Shown here one piece after another: positions 51,016 to 59,905 of a DNA stretch of 62,867 bases (position 1 is its first letter; the number at the start of each line of letters is the position of its first letter). Below the pieces are notes generated by a model. That model ran no database searches and was not told the origin of the DNA. It saw nothing but the letters and a program-made list of their open reading frames with translations. Source of the DNA: Saprospiraceae bacterium (GTDB taxonomy: Bacteria; Bacteroidota; Bacteroidia; Chitinophagales; Saprospiraceae). A program made the translations under genes and the position numbers. The stretch is from NCBI GenBank assembly GCA_022841745.1, contig JALHQW010000048.1:1-62867 (forward strand), given 5' to 3'.

Positions 51016-52290
51016 TTAACTTACCGAGAGGGCCGGACGCTCTCCAGCCCATCGGTTTTCTCCAATTTTATCATATTCGGCGGCTATCCTTGCCACCTTT
51101 TTTTCCCAAGTAAAATGGTCCAAATAATGCTGCCTCGCAGCTTTGGAAAGCTGCTCGCACCAATCGGGTTCGTTCAGCAGTCGGCCAAGTGCATCGGCAA
51201 AGGCCACCACGGCAGCTTTGTAGCCCAACGAATAAGGGACTTTGATGCCGCTCAACCCATCCTCCACGTTCTCGCCAGGGCCTTCGTTGTCGAAACAAAA
51301 AACGGGCAGCCCATAGCCCATCGCCTCGGCCACCACCATGCCGCCCCCTTCGTGCGAGGGGAACAGGAAGCATTTTGCCGAGGCAAAAAACCGGGGCAAT
51401 TCCGCACGCTCCACCCAAGGCACAAAACGAACGGCTTGGTTTGGCAAGCCAACCTCATCGGCCATTGCCTGCAAGCGCTCCCGCTCAGGCCCCTTGCCAA
51501 TCAGCACCAGTTCGAGTCGGGCTTGTGCGGCTTTGTTTTGTCCATGAAAAAACTGGGCAAAGGCCCTGATGGTCACGTCGAAGCCCTTTAGCGGCACGAA
51601 GCGCCCCACGGACAATACCCTGAATTTATCATCGCTAACTGCCTCAAAATCAGGTAATTCGGATGCGATGGCGGGGATTCGAACTACCTTGTTTGGCGGC
51701 AGCCGCAGCACTTGTTGCACCGCCGAGTTTAGCCCGATGACCTTGGCCGCTGTTCGCTTCGCAATGTGGAGGAACGGGTCGAAATTCCAGAAACAGCATT
51801 TGACCCACCAACGCAGCCGGTCGGCGAGCAGGGCTTTTTTTCCATAGGGCTTGATGAACTCGCTGGGTATTTTGGGATGGTGGCCAACTGGCCCCCAAAT
51901 GTAGGGTTTGCCCAAAAGCCAAAGGAAGGATGGCGTCCAGTCGCTGTTGAAATTGAGGTGATGGGCAATGTCGAATTTCAGCTTTTTGCGCAGCACAAAA
52001 AAAACGACGCCCAGGTGCCATAGGTAATGGTAGGCCAATGCGCCCCGCTCACCTTTTTTCCAGAAGGCAGCCCAACGTGGCAGGTCGAAGTACTCGAAAC
52101 GCAGCGAGGTGCCTACTGGCAATGGGTGGTCTTGCAAAAAACCTTCGATATGCTCCCGGTTGTTGCACCGGGTGATGGCAGTAACATCGCTATGGTGGGC
52201 GAGGTGACGGATGATGTTCCAGCCGATGCCGTCCTCAGAGCCTTTCCTGGGGTTGACGGCGTAAGCGGTGATGAGTATGTGCTTTTTCAT
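51016..52290 (-). CDS. Family 4 glycosyltransferase
   Basis: The product is 424 residues. N-terminal MKKHILITAYAVNPRKGSEDGIGWN is the donor-independent domain, and the C-terminal part (VLSVGRFVPLKGFDVTIRAFAQF, LVLIGKGPERERLQAM, FLFPSHEGGGMVVAEAMGYGLPVFCFDNEGPGEN) carries the EGGGMVVAEAM motif of GT4 enzymes. Its start codon overlaps the stop of the upstream acyltransferase by 4 nt (ATGA), indicating translational coupling. It is likely to act in the same polysaccharide pathway as its neighbours. Confidence 0.92.
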   Translation of the reverse strand: MKKHILITAYAVNPRKGSEDGIGWNIIRHLAHHSDVTAITRCNNREHIEGFLQDHPLPVGTSLRFEYFDLPRWAAFWKKGERGALAYHYLWHLGVVFFVLRKKLKFDIAHHLNFNSDWTPSFLWLLGKPYIWGPVGHHPKIPSEFIKPYGKKALLADRLRWWVKCCFWNFDPFLHIAKRTAAKVIGLNSAVQQVLRLPPNKVVRIPAIASELPDFEAVSDDKFRVLSVGRFVPLKGFDVTIRAFAQFFHGQNKAAQARLELVLIGKGPERERLQAMADEVGLPNQAVRFVPWVERAELPRFFASAKCFLFPSHEGGGMVVAEAMGYGLPVFCFDNEGPGENVEDGLSGIKVPYSLGYKAAVVAFADALGRLLNEPDWCEQLSKAARQHYLDHFTWEKKVARIAAEYDKIGENRWAGERPALSVS

Positions 52291-53048
52291 GCTTGTTCCA
52301 ATGCTTGTTCAAGGGATTGCAGGGTGCTTTGCATTTCTGCCACTTGGGGCAGCGGACCAGCGATGGTTTTTATCACCTTCGCAGGCACCCCAGCGATGAC
52401 GGAGTTGGAAGGCATGGGGCGGCTTACGACCGCCCCGGCAGCGATGACGCAGTTGTCGCCGATGGTGACGCCATCGAGGATGGTCACCTTACTGCCAATC
52501 CAGCAGTTTCGCCCGATGCTGATGCCCTGTCGAGTAACGCCTTGCAAGCGTATGGGCAGGCCGGGTTTTTCAAACACATGGTTTTCGGGGTGGCAGCTGA
52601 AGTATTGCCCCACGATGCAGTCGTCGCCAATGTCGAGGCCACCCGCCCCGCCGAGGCTGGCCCATTCGCCAATACCCACATTGTTGCCAATGCGGATATG
52701 CGAGCCGAGGTCGCCGAGCGTGATGGAGGTGATAATGCGGCTGTAGGCGCCGATTTTCACGTTGTTGCCAAAGCTGAGCGGTTGCTTGCCCAATGCAGAT
52801 ACATGAACGAACTCCTCCAGTTGCACCCATTTGCCAAACTGCATATTGGGCAAATTGTACAGCCGTACGCCCCTACCGAGGAACAGCTTGCTGATCCACC
52901 GCCCCCGCAGCATGAACCGTTTGCCCCGTAGCCACATGCCCAATTTTTGGAACATCAGCTCCCGAAGCACCAGCGATGTGACTGCCTCGTCGAATGAAAA
53001 GCCGGGTGTTTTTTGTCGGATGATATGTTGGATTAACTTTTTTAGCAT
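52287..53048 (-). CDS. Left-handed beta-helix (hexapeptide repeat) O-acyltransferase
   Basis: From ATG 53048 (MLKKLIQHIIRQKTPG) the product is 253 residues. It has a series of hexapeptide repeats (LGDLGSHIRIGNNVGIGEWASLG, LDIGDDCIVGQYFS, IGRNCWIGSKVTILDGVTIGDNCVIAAGAVV) ending SNSVIAGVPAKVIKTI. HPENHVF supplies the conserved His region, so this is an acetyl- or acyltransferase of the maa/nodL/VatD-like class, commonly decorating sugars. The start ATGCTAA overlaps the upstream kinase stop, and the end overlaps the downstream GT start, placing it inside a tightly coupled operon. Confidence 0.9.
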   Translation of the reverse strand: MLKKLIQHIIRQKTPGFSFDEAVTSLVLRELMFQKLGMWLRGKRFMLRGRWISKLFLGRGVRLYNLPNMQFGKWVQLEEFVHVSALGKQPLSFGNNVKIGAYSRIITSITLGDLGSHIRIGNNVGIGEWASLGGAGGLDIGDDCIVGQYFSCHPENHVFEKPGLPIRLQGVTRQGISIGRNCWIGSKVTILDGVTIGDNCVIAAGAVVSRPMPSNSVIAGVPAKVIKTIAGPLPQVAEMQSTLQSLEQALEQA

Positions 53049-54430
53049 ACCATGCTGGCCATTGAAGCTGGCTGTTTGGTGAAGGTTTGCTGTGGCTGTG
53101 GTGGGTCTGCCAAGGCTTGGGATTTGGAAAAATAGCAAGACAGAATAGCCTCTAAGCTGGCCATTCGGTGGATGTTTTCCAAGCAAACGTATTGCCCTTC
53201 GTACTGCTCGCCGAGCTGGCGGAATAAGTCGAGGTATTGTGCGGTCATGCGTTCGATGTCCTGCTTGGGCAGTTCCTGTTTCCGCTCCCGAATGGTCTCG
53301 GCATCGGCATATAGGAAGATGCTGAGGTCGGGCTTCGCAACGAAGCGATAGAGCCAAATGGGGAGTGACGGGCCGAGCGAGATATTGGATCGCTTACCGT
53401 CAACGATGAAGTCGAAGTAGTAGCGGTCATAGATAACCGTGTAGCCCAGCAGCAGGTAGCGCAACCAGACATATACCTGCCCAAAAAGGAAGTCTGCGTA
53501 GTAATAGCCAAAGCGCAGCAGCGAACTCAGCTTGCTGCCATTAGTGCCTTGGCGAGGCAGGGTGGCCACGGTCTTGGCCTCGGCGGCTTTCTTGCCGTGT
53601 TTGTAGGCGCTGAGGATGGGTAGCAAGGAGGGCCGGTGCCGCAGCACGACCACCCGCTTTTGCAGCTTCTCGGCGAGGATGGCTTTTAAATCATGGAGCA
53701 GGGTGGTTTTTCCTGCCCCGTCAACGCCAGTGAAGGTAATCATACGTGGGAATCCATGCTTGGATGGCAGGCCGATTTTGCTGCGCAATTTGTTGACGAT
53801 GAACCCTATGAATTTATGGGAGCTGGCTTGAAACGAGCTTTCCGACCCGTTATCAAGGTGAAATATCATTGCCTTGCGGGCAGATGGGCTATATTCGGCC
53901 ATTTGCCGGATGCTGTCGAATCGAGTACCGTATTTCCCATTGATGAACATGACCAAAGCGGATTGCTCAAAGCTCGTCATCGCCTCGAAGTGCTGGACGT
54001 ATTTTTCGGGAAGCCCTGCATGGTTCAGGTAATTGAAAAGAAGGGCGTGCTCCAGCAGCACATTTGAAGAGTAAGTTGCAACTGCCTTTTGCCATACCCG
54101 GTTTGCAAAAATATAGTCAGCGGATAGGTAGCAGTACTGCCTCCTTACAAGGGACGTGAGCAAATCGAGCTTGAGGTGCGAGCCATCCCTGAAGTGTAGT
54201 ACGACAAAGCTGACTTCCCATTCTTGTTGGATGTTGAAGGTTTTTACGGTAGCTTGCTTCGCAATGAAAAACAGGATATTGGGCAGGTCTTTTTCCCGAA
54301 TGAAAAGATCTATATCTGAGGTGATGGGTGTGTCTTGCGGACTGGGAAGCACTGCCTTCAACCAAATATACTCCATACCGTTCAACCATCTGAACAGTGT
54401 ATTGATGAATAGGGTACGGTCGCTTTGCAT
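53042..54430 (-). CDS. Nucleotidyltransferase-fold / thymidylate-kinase-like fusion protein
   Basis: From ATG 54430 (MQSDRTLFINTLFRWL) the product is 462 residues; the start at 54454 is also open. The N-terminal ~200 residues include ITSDIDLFIREKDLPN, the DxD-type pair of polymerase-beta-like nucleotidyltransferases, and CYLSADYIFANRVWQKA. The C-terminal ~220 residues are a P-loop kinase of the thymidylate kinase family: ITFTGVDGAGKTTLLHDL (Walker A), YTVIYDRYYFDFIVDGKR (the DR motif) and a downstream lid region. The two together suggest activation or phosphorylation of a nucleotide or sugar in the EPS pathway; the substrate is unknown. It is the first gene of the operon and overlaps the acyltransferase start. 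Confidence 0.8.
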   Translation of the reverse strand: MQSDRTLFINTLFRWLNGMEYIWLKAVLPSPQDTPITSDIDLFIREKDLPNILFFIAKQATVKTFNIQQEWEVSFVVLHFRDGSHLKLDLLTSLVRRQYCYLSADYIFANRVWQKAVATYSSNVLLEHALLFNYLNHAGLPEKYVQHFEAMTSFEQSALVMFINGKYGTRFDSIRQMAEYSPSARKAMIFHLDNGSESSFQASSHKFIGFIVNKLRSKIGLPSKHGFPRMITFTGVDGAGKTTLLHDLKAILAEKLQKRVVVLRHRPSLLPILSAYKHGKKAAEAKTVATLPRQGTNGSKLSSLLRFGYYYADFLFGQVYVWLRYLLLGYTVIYDRYYFDFIVDGKRSNISLGPSLPIWLYRFVAKPDLSIFLYADAETIRERKQELPKQDIERMTAQYLDLFRQLGEQYEGQYVCLENIHRMASLEAILSCYFSKSQALADPPQPQQTFTKQPASMASMVC

Positions 54431-54834
54431 GGTGAGTGTGAATAGTTTTGCCAATTCTGTCCATTTTGATGCCTTTATTTTAAATCACTGATTATCAGTA
54501 GTATAGATTGACTTTATTGCGGTTTATTTCCCCCAATTGGAACAATAATCCAAAAATGGGAATGCTATTTGCAAACTGGGAAATACCCTCCATTTAGGTT
54601 TGCCCTACCCTCCTACTCATTTAGACCGTTTCCCCCAAGTCCCGATGCTGGCTATTTAATGGATGTGTGTTTTGATAAAAACAACTCCTCCCCACCCCCT
54701 TGAATAGGAGCATACCAATTTGAATCAGGCATAGGACAACTATGGCGGATACCCCACGTGGCTGTGTTGTCTTTTAGCTGCCAAGTTCAAAGGAGACTTG
54801 CGGCCGTGCGGTAAAGACATATCGGTACCCACTC
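54431..54834. other. Divergent regulatory region between EPS operon and sigma-54 activator
   Basis: The 404-bp gap has no gene. It holds a small palindrome CTGATTATCAG (about 54487-54497) and several T/A runs. I looked for a -24/-12 sigma-54 promoter (GG-N10-GC) on both strands and did not find one with correct spacing. It is the natural place for EPS-operon regulation. Confidence 0.5.
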
Positions 54835-56211
54835 ATGAAGTCAAAAAAGCAAGTTACCCGTATTTTTATTGTCGAAGATGACGCCATTTACCAACGCCTC
54901 GTCAAATACGTCATGGGCATCAACCCAGACCACGAAGTGACGGTGTTCAACACTGGGCAGGCGCTACTTCAAAGCCTCGACGAAAAGCCCGATATTATTT
55001 CATTGGACTATTCGCTGCCCGACGCCAATGGGGAGGAACTGCTGAAGACCATCAAGCAGCGGAGCCCCGACACCCATGTCATCGTCCTTTCTGGGCAAAT
55101 AGACGTACCAACAGCGGTCAGGATGCTGAAAATGGGGGCTTCGGACTATATCTCGAAAGACACAGAGACCAAAGAACGCCTGCTCCATGCCCTCAACAGC
55201 ATCAAATCCGAGATTCAGGAACGAGAAGAAGCGGAGCAATTGCAGCCGGCCGTATTGACGAAGCCCATTTTTTCAAATACCATCCTTGGCAATAGCAAGC
55301 CGATGGAGGAGGTGTTCCAGTTGATGGAAAAAGCGGCAAGCACCAATATCACGGTATCTATCGTAGGGGAAACCGGTACAGGCAAAGAACTGGTTGCAAA
55401 ATCCATCCACCAGAATTCTACCCGGAAAAATGGCCCTTTCGTGGCCGTGAACATGAGCGCCATTCCCAAAGAACTTCTTGAGAGCGAGCTTTTTGGGTAT
55501 GAAAAAGGTGCGTTCACAGGAGCGTTGAACCGCAAGAAAGGCCAATTCGAGTTGGCCGATGGCGGCACGCTTTTCCTCGATGAAATAGGCGAGATGGACA
55601 TGAGCATGCAGGCGAAACTGCTGCGGGTGCTGCAAGAGCGGGAACTGATGAGGGTAGGTGGTTCTGGCCCCGTCCCCTTTGATGCCCGCCTTATCACAGC
55701 TACCAACCGCAGCCTGGCCGAAGAGGTACAGCGTGGCAATTTTCGGGAAGACCTCTACTACCGCTTGCTCGGCCTCAACATCAACATGCCGCCCCTGCGT
55801 GACCGCTCCAACGACATACTCCTCCTCGCTGAATACTTCCTCAACAGCTTCGCCAAGGCAAACGGCATTGGCAAACTTGGGCTATCTGCCGAGGTGAAGT
55901 CCAAGCTGCTGGGTTATTCCTTTCCTGGTAACGTACGGGAACTACGTGCGCAAATGGAACTGGCCGCCGTCATGGCCAGCAATGGCGTGGTAAGGGCTGA
56001 GGATGTCCGCTTCAACAGCGTGCGTAAGGAGGCGGCCTTCCTTGCTGAAACGTTGACCTTGGAGGAATACAAGAACCGCATCATCAACCATTTCCTCGAA
56101 AAATACAACAACGACGTGCTGCTAGTGGCCAAAAAGCTCGATATTGGCAAGTCCACGATTTACCGGATGCTGTCAGAAAATGGGAAGCAAAGGGTAGCGG
56201 TGGGGTATTGA
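54835..56211 (+). CDS. Sigma-54-dependent response regulator (NtrC family)
   Basis: The product is 458 residues with three parts. Residues 1-~125 are a receiver domain with IFIVEDD and the phosphoacceptor D58 (SLDYSLPD). Residues ~145-380 are an AAA+ domain with the Walker A GETGTGKE (178-185), the sigma-54-contact loop GAFTGA (225-230) and Walker B GGTLFLDEIG (243-252). The C-terminus ends with a Fis-type HTH (NNDVLLVAKKLDIGKSTIYRML). It activates sigma-54 promoters when phosphorylated. The cognate kinase is not in the window. Its divergent position to the EPS operon suggests, but does not prove, control of that operon. Confidence 0.94.
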   Translation: MKSKKQVTRIFIVEDDAIYQRLVKYVMGINPDHEVTVFNTGQALLQSLDEKPDIISLDYSLPDANGEELLKTIKQRSPDTHVIVLSGQIDVPTAVRMLKMGASDYISKDTETKERLLHALNSIKSEIQEREEAEQLQPAVLTKPIFSNTILGNSKPMEEVFQLMEKAASTNITVSIVGETGTGKELVAKSIHQNSTRKNGPFVAVNMSAIPKELLESELFGYEKGAFTGALNRKKGQFELADGGTLFLDEIGEMDMSMQAKLLRVLQERELMRVGGSGPVPFDARLITATNRSLAEEVQRGNFREDLYYRLLGLNINMPPLRDRSNDILLLAEYFLNSFAKANGIGKLGLSAEVKSKLLGYSFPGNVRELRAQMELAAVMASNGVVRAEDVRFNSVRKEAAFLAETLTLEEYKNRIINHFLEKYNNDVLLVAKKLDIGKSTIYRMLSENGKQRVAVGY

Positions 56212-56225
56212 GGTTAATATTGGTT

Positions 56226-56277
56226 GAATTGGTTGAACTAGTTGAATTGGTTGGTGCCTGCCCAGTTGAACCAATTC
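56226..56277. terminator. Terminator-like inverted repeat between convergent genes
   Basis: GAATTGGTTGAACT (56226-56239) and AGTTGAACCAATTC (56264-56277) pair with one mismatch. The region also repeats TTGGTTGAA several times. It lies between the sigma-54 regulator stop and the beta-helix protein stop. Confidence 0.55.
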
Positions 56278-56296
56278 CCCAATCCGCCCATCCCCC

Positions 56297-59200
56297 TCAC
56301 TCCACCACCCAGTTCAGCACAGCCCGGCGTTCCCCGTCCTGCAGCACCACCCGGTAGCTGCCCGCCGCAAGGCCCGCTGGCAGTACGAACGCCATACCTT
56401 CTATCGTGCCAGTAGCGACCAACCGGCCCGCTTCATCAAAAACACGGCAAACCAGCCCATCCTCAGCCTTTGAAAGCTGTACCCTCGCCCTTGTGCCCCT
56501 GCCCGAAGGGTTCGGAACGATGGCCGCACCGAAGGGGTTGGGCTGTGCCGAATTGGCCGATAAGCTGAGGTCCACAAAAAAACTGAAACTGGCCGTGCAG
56601 CCCTGAGCGTCTGTCACCGTGAGCGAGTAGTCACCTGATACCACGCCCACGAGGTCCTGCGAGTTCGACCCGTTGCTCCACGAATAGGCATAGCCGCTGC
56701 CCGTGCCGCCCGACACCGAGGCGATGGCCACGCCGCCGTCGGCGATGCCGGGGCCGCTGGCATTGGCGGTGCTGTCCAGTAAGGCAATTATCTCCGTGTG
56801 CTCCGCAACGTTGGCGCTGGCCGTGGCCGAGCAGCCGTTGGCGTCTGTGAGCGTGAGGGTGTAGTTGCCGGGGCCAATGCCCGTCAGCAGGCTGTCTGGC
56901 GGCAGGGAGTCGCCCCAATCGTAGGTGTAAGGCGGTGTGCCGCCCTGCGGCAGTGCGGCGAGTTGGCCGTTATTTGCTTCAAAGCAGAGTGTCTGCGGCT
57001 GCGCCGCAACGAAGGCGGTGGGGAGCGGCGGCTCCGTCACCAGCATTTGCGCTGTGCCCGTGCAGCCGTTGGCGTCCATAGCCGTGACGGAGTGGATGCC
57101 GGGCGGCAACATGGCTGTTTCGGTACCAGTCCCCGTATCCCATAGAAATGTGAAGCCCGGCGTCCCACCCGATGCATTGGCCGTCGCTGTGCCCATCTCG
57201 CCATGGCAGGCGGGCTGTTCCACCTCTACGCTGACCGAGATGGCGGTCGGATCGCCGAAGTTGAACTGCACATCGCCGGTACAGCCGAGGGCGTCGGTGA
57301 CGGTGGCCGAGTAGCTGCCGGGGCCGACGCTGTCGAGGGTGGGGGACTGCTCCCAGGGCAGGCCCTCCCACTGGTAGGCGAAGGGCGGCGTGCCGCCGAA
57401 GGGCACTGCCTGCACCACGCCGTCCTGCTCGCCTTGGCAGAAGAAGGGCTCGATGATGTTGACGCCGACCTGCAGGTCGCCCACCAGCCCTATCTGGACG
57501 GAGCTTGTGGCCGTGCAGCCGTTGGCGTCGGTGATGGTGACGGTGGCCTGGCCCGGGGGCAGGTCCGTGGCAGTGGTCGTTGTTTGTCCGCCGTTCCAGC
57601 TATAAGTGAACGGCCCCGTGCCGCCGAGGGGTGTGGCCGTTGCGATGCCGCCCGTGCTGGGGCCGGTGCCTGTGGCGCACTGCACGGCGGTAGCATCGAG
57701 AGTGGCCGTGAGCGGTGTTGGCGGTGCGATGGTGAAGCTGGTTGTGGTGGCCTGGGTGCGCCCATCGGTGACGGTGACGGTGTAGGAGCCAGCGGGCAGT
57801 TGGAGCAATGCCAAGGATGTATCGGAGAAGCCCGTGCCGCCGCCGCCCGCTGCCTCGGCCCAGCTGAGGAAGAAGGGCGGGCAGCCCCAGTCCAGTGCCA
57901 GTTCGACGATGGCCAATGCGCCCACGGTGCATGGCGGTGCGGTGACGGTGGCGCTGCCCACTGCGAAGGCTGGCGTTTCGTGTGCGCCCATGTCCACGGT
58001 GCCCTCTTGGATGCGGGGCAGCCCTGCGATGTCGGTCAGCAGGCCAGCGGCCTGTGCGGCGGCGTTGCTGCCGGCGTTGCGGGCGGGGGAGCAGGGGTGG
58101 AGGCGGTAGTCACCAGCGGCGGTGTCGAGGAAGAGGGGGTCGGTGTTGTAGAGCATGCCTGGGCTGCAGGAGATGTTCAACAAGGATGCTGTATCGCAGT
58201 TTTCAGCGTCCAATAACGAGTTGGAAATCGAAACATTATTGGAGAGAAACGGTACTTGCTTTTCAAAAAACAATGTATCAAATGGAGCAGAAAGCGGGAG
58301 AAAAGTGGTGTTCTCCTTAAATATGCTGTTGTTAATTAAATAAGGGGTATCATAGTCTTCGAAGGGCGACAAATCGGTTTGTAAAATATTTTTATAGAAA
58401 GTTGAATTTTCTATGATAATGGTCGTGGGGGAAGTACTATTATTATTTCCCCTAATTGAGCCCCAATTATCGCTGAAAATGCAATTAGTCAAAAAACAAC
58501 TATCTCGACCATTCACATACAGAGGATCAAAACTATTTTGAAAATTGCAACCATCAATATATATTTTCTTTATAATAGACACTGTTCCCCTTCCCCCATT
58601 TATGCTATTGTTTTGTAAATAAAATCTATCCATGCAACCATCTATATTGAAAGAGCTTTTATTGAATTTACAATCCTTTACGATCATATATGCTGATTCT
58701 TCATTGAACGCAAAAAAAGTCGCCTCGAAGCTTGTGGAATTAAATTGAGAGTTTCTAAGTGAAAAATAGGTGCAAAAACTAAAAAAGAAAGGTTGTATGT
58801 ATAAGTCTGTAGTAGTACTACCAGTGTTTTGATCGAATAGGCAACCATCTATCACTAAATTACTACCCGAAGCATTTCTTCCACCTATTATGGCGCTACC
58901 CCCACCTTTACTACTCCCAGCCATATTAGCTTTGAAATGACTATTGAGAATCTCAAATGTATCAATCCCCTCTGCGTCGCTAAAAAATAACCCACCACCA
59001 AACCTATTCGTGGTGTTCTCCTCAAACATACAATTGGTGAAATCTCCTTTCACTTCTGCCCAACTTCCCCCATTCCTATATGCGCCTCCCCCGTCTATTC
59101 CAGATTTGTTTCTAATAAACGAGCAATCAATGAATTGCGGGGCAACCGAACCGCTCGGCTTGCCTTCAATATAGACCCCTCCCCCAAAAGCTGCTGCATA

Positions 59201-59770
59201 ATTGTTTTCAAAACGGCAGTTCCTGATTTTTGGATAGGCATAGCCATCCTTTGCCTCAATATTGAGCGCCCCGCCCGAATGCTTGATATCCCCTAATCCC
59301 GTATCATCAGGGCCGTTGGAATTGCCATCCCGCAGGATAAAGCCATCAAGTATGGTAGTACTGTCCGATAATCCGATGTACAGAATCGTATGGGAATTGT
59401 CTGTACTGTCACCCTGCAGTCCAATATCGCCGCTAAGAATGGTTTGGTTGTTGGCCCAGTCACGTTGGCCAAAGGAGTTTTCATTGCCTATAAAGCCCCC
59501 AAACATGCGCACACCATCCCTTAATTCGAAATAAGCATTCCTATTGCCAGCAGAGGATGGCTTGTACATGCCCTTGGCCACCCAAATAGTGTCGCCAAAT
59601 TGGGCCGTGTTCAAGGCCGAATACAGGTCGGTAAAAGCGTTTTGCCAGTTGATTCCATTGTTCGCCCCCGTATTGGCGGTTTGGTTGACATAGTGCACTT
59701 GGCAATAGACTTGGGCTTTTAAAAAAAGCAGAATTACCAGAATGGAAAATATACGTTTAGTGTTATACAT
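56297..59770 (-). CDS. Secreted right-handed beta-helix / SprB-repeat protein with T9SS domain
   Basis: The product is 1157 residues with a signal peptide (MYNTKRIFSILVILLFLKAQVYCQ). Residues about 28-560 contain many short parallel beta-helix turns (LDGFILRDGNSNGPDDTG, KIRNCRFENNYAAAFGGGVYIEG, FTNCMFEENTTNRFGGGLFFSD), ending in a choice-of-anchor Q-type cap (HPCSPARNAGSNAAAQAAGLLTDIAGLPRIQ). Residues about 605-1070 are at least five SprB-like repeats (GSYTVTVTDG..., PFAYQWEGLPW, TLTDANGCSATA). A T9SS sorting domain follows (NPFGAAIVPNPSGRG). It is a predicted surface adhesin or polysaccharide-binding protein. The two halves differ sharply in base composition. Confidence 0.9.
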   Translation of the reverse strand: MYNTKRIFSILVILLFLKAQVYCQVHYVNQTANTGANNGINWQNAFTDLYSALNTAQFGDTIWVAKGMYKPSSAGNRNAYFELRDGVRMFGGFIGNENSFGQRDWANNQTILSGDIGLQGDSTDNSHTILYIGLSDSTTILDGFILRDGNSNGPDDTGLGDIKHSGGALNIEAKDGYAYPKIRNCRFENNYAAAFGGGVYIEGKPSGSVAPQFIDCSFIRNKSGIDGGGAYRNGGSWAEVKGDFTNCMFEENTTNRFGGGLFFSDAEGIDTFEILNSHFKANMAGSSKGGGSAIIGGRNASGSNLVIDGCLFDQNTGSTTTDLYIQPFFFSFCTYFSLRNSQFNSTSFEATFFAFNEESAYMIVKDCKFNKSSFNIDGCMDRFYLQNNSINGGRGTVSIIKKIYIDGCNFQNSFDPLYVNGRDSCFLTNCIFSDNWGSIRGNNNSTSPTTIIIENSTFYKNILQTDLSPFEDYDTPYLINNSIFKENTTFLPLSAPFDTLFFEKQVPFLSNNVSISNSLLDAENCDTASLLNISCSPGMLYNTDPLFLDTAAGDYRLHPCSPARNAGSNAAAQAAGLLTDIAGLPRIQEGTVDMGAHETPAFAVGSATVTAPPCTVGALAIVELALDWGCPPFFLSWAEAAGGGGTGFSDTSLALLQLPAGSYTVTVTDGRTQATTTSFTIAPPTPLTATLDATAVQCATGTGPSTGGIATATPLGGTGPFTYSWNGGQTTTTATDLPPGQATVTITDANGCTATSSVQIGLVGDLQVGVNIIEPFFCQGEQDGVVQAVPFGGTPPFAYQWEGLPWEQSPTLDSVGPGSYSATVTDALGCTGDVQFNFGDPTAISVSVEVEQPACHGEMGTATANASGGTPGFTFLWDTGTGTETAMLPPGIHSVTAMDANGCTGTAQMLVTEPPLPTAFVAAQPQTLCFEANNGQLAALPQGGTPPYTYDWGDSLPPDSLLTGIGPGNYTLTLTDANGCSATASANVAEHTEIIALLDSTANASGPGIADGGVAIASVSGGTGSGYAYSWSNGSNSQDLVGVVSGDYSLTVTDAQGCTASFSFFVDLSLSANSAQPNPFGAAIVPNPSGRGTRARVQLSKAEDGLVCRVFDEAGRLVATGTIEGMAFVLPAGLAAGSYRVVLQDGERRAVLNWVVE

Positions 59771-59855
59771 GGGAAGATGATAGTTTTAGATGCTGTCTCG
59801 TCCATAGGTTTTGGCAACCCAGCAGGCATTCAAGATTTGGTGGAAAAAGGGAAAA

Positions 59856-59887
59856 GCAATGCGATTGTTGTTTAACAATCGCATTGC
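59856..59887 (-). terminator. Rho-independent terminator of the cohesin/dockerin-type gene
   Basis: A perfect 14-bp stem GCAATGCGATTGTT / AACAATCGCATTGC with a 4-nt loop lies 19 bp past the stop codon at 59906. The minus strand then shows a T-rich tract (TTTTCCCTTTTTCC). Confidence 0.85.
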
Positions 59888-59905
59888 CCATAAAATTTCA
59901 ATGGA

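Noticed and set aside
54740-54800. Possible sigma-54 promoter (TGGC...TTG) before the NtrC-type regulator
   Set aside because: The invariant GG and GC dinucleotides are not at the required 10-nt spacing.
57203-58216. 337-codon plus-strand ORF opposite the SprB repeats
   Set aside because: It is a Gly/Ala/Arg-rich shadow of the very GC-rich SprB-coding strand, with no recognisable fold.
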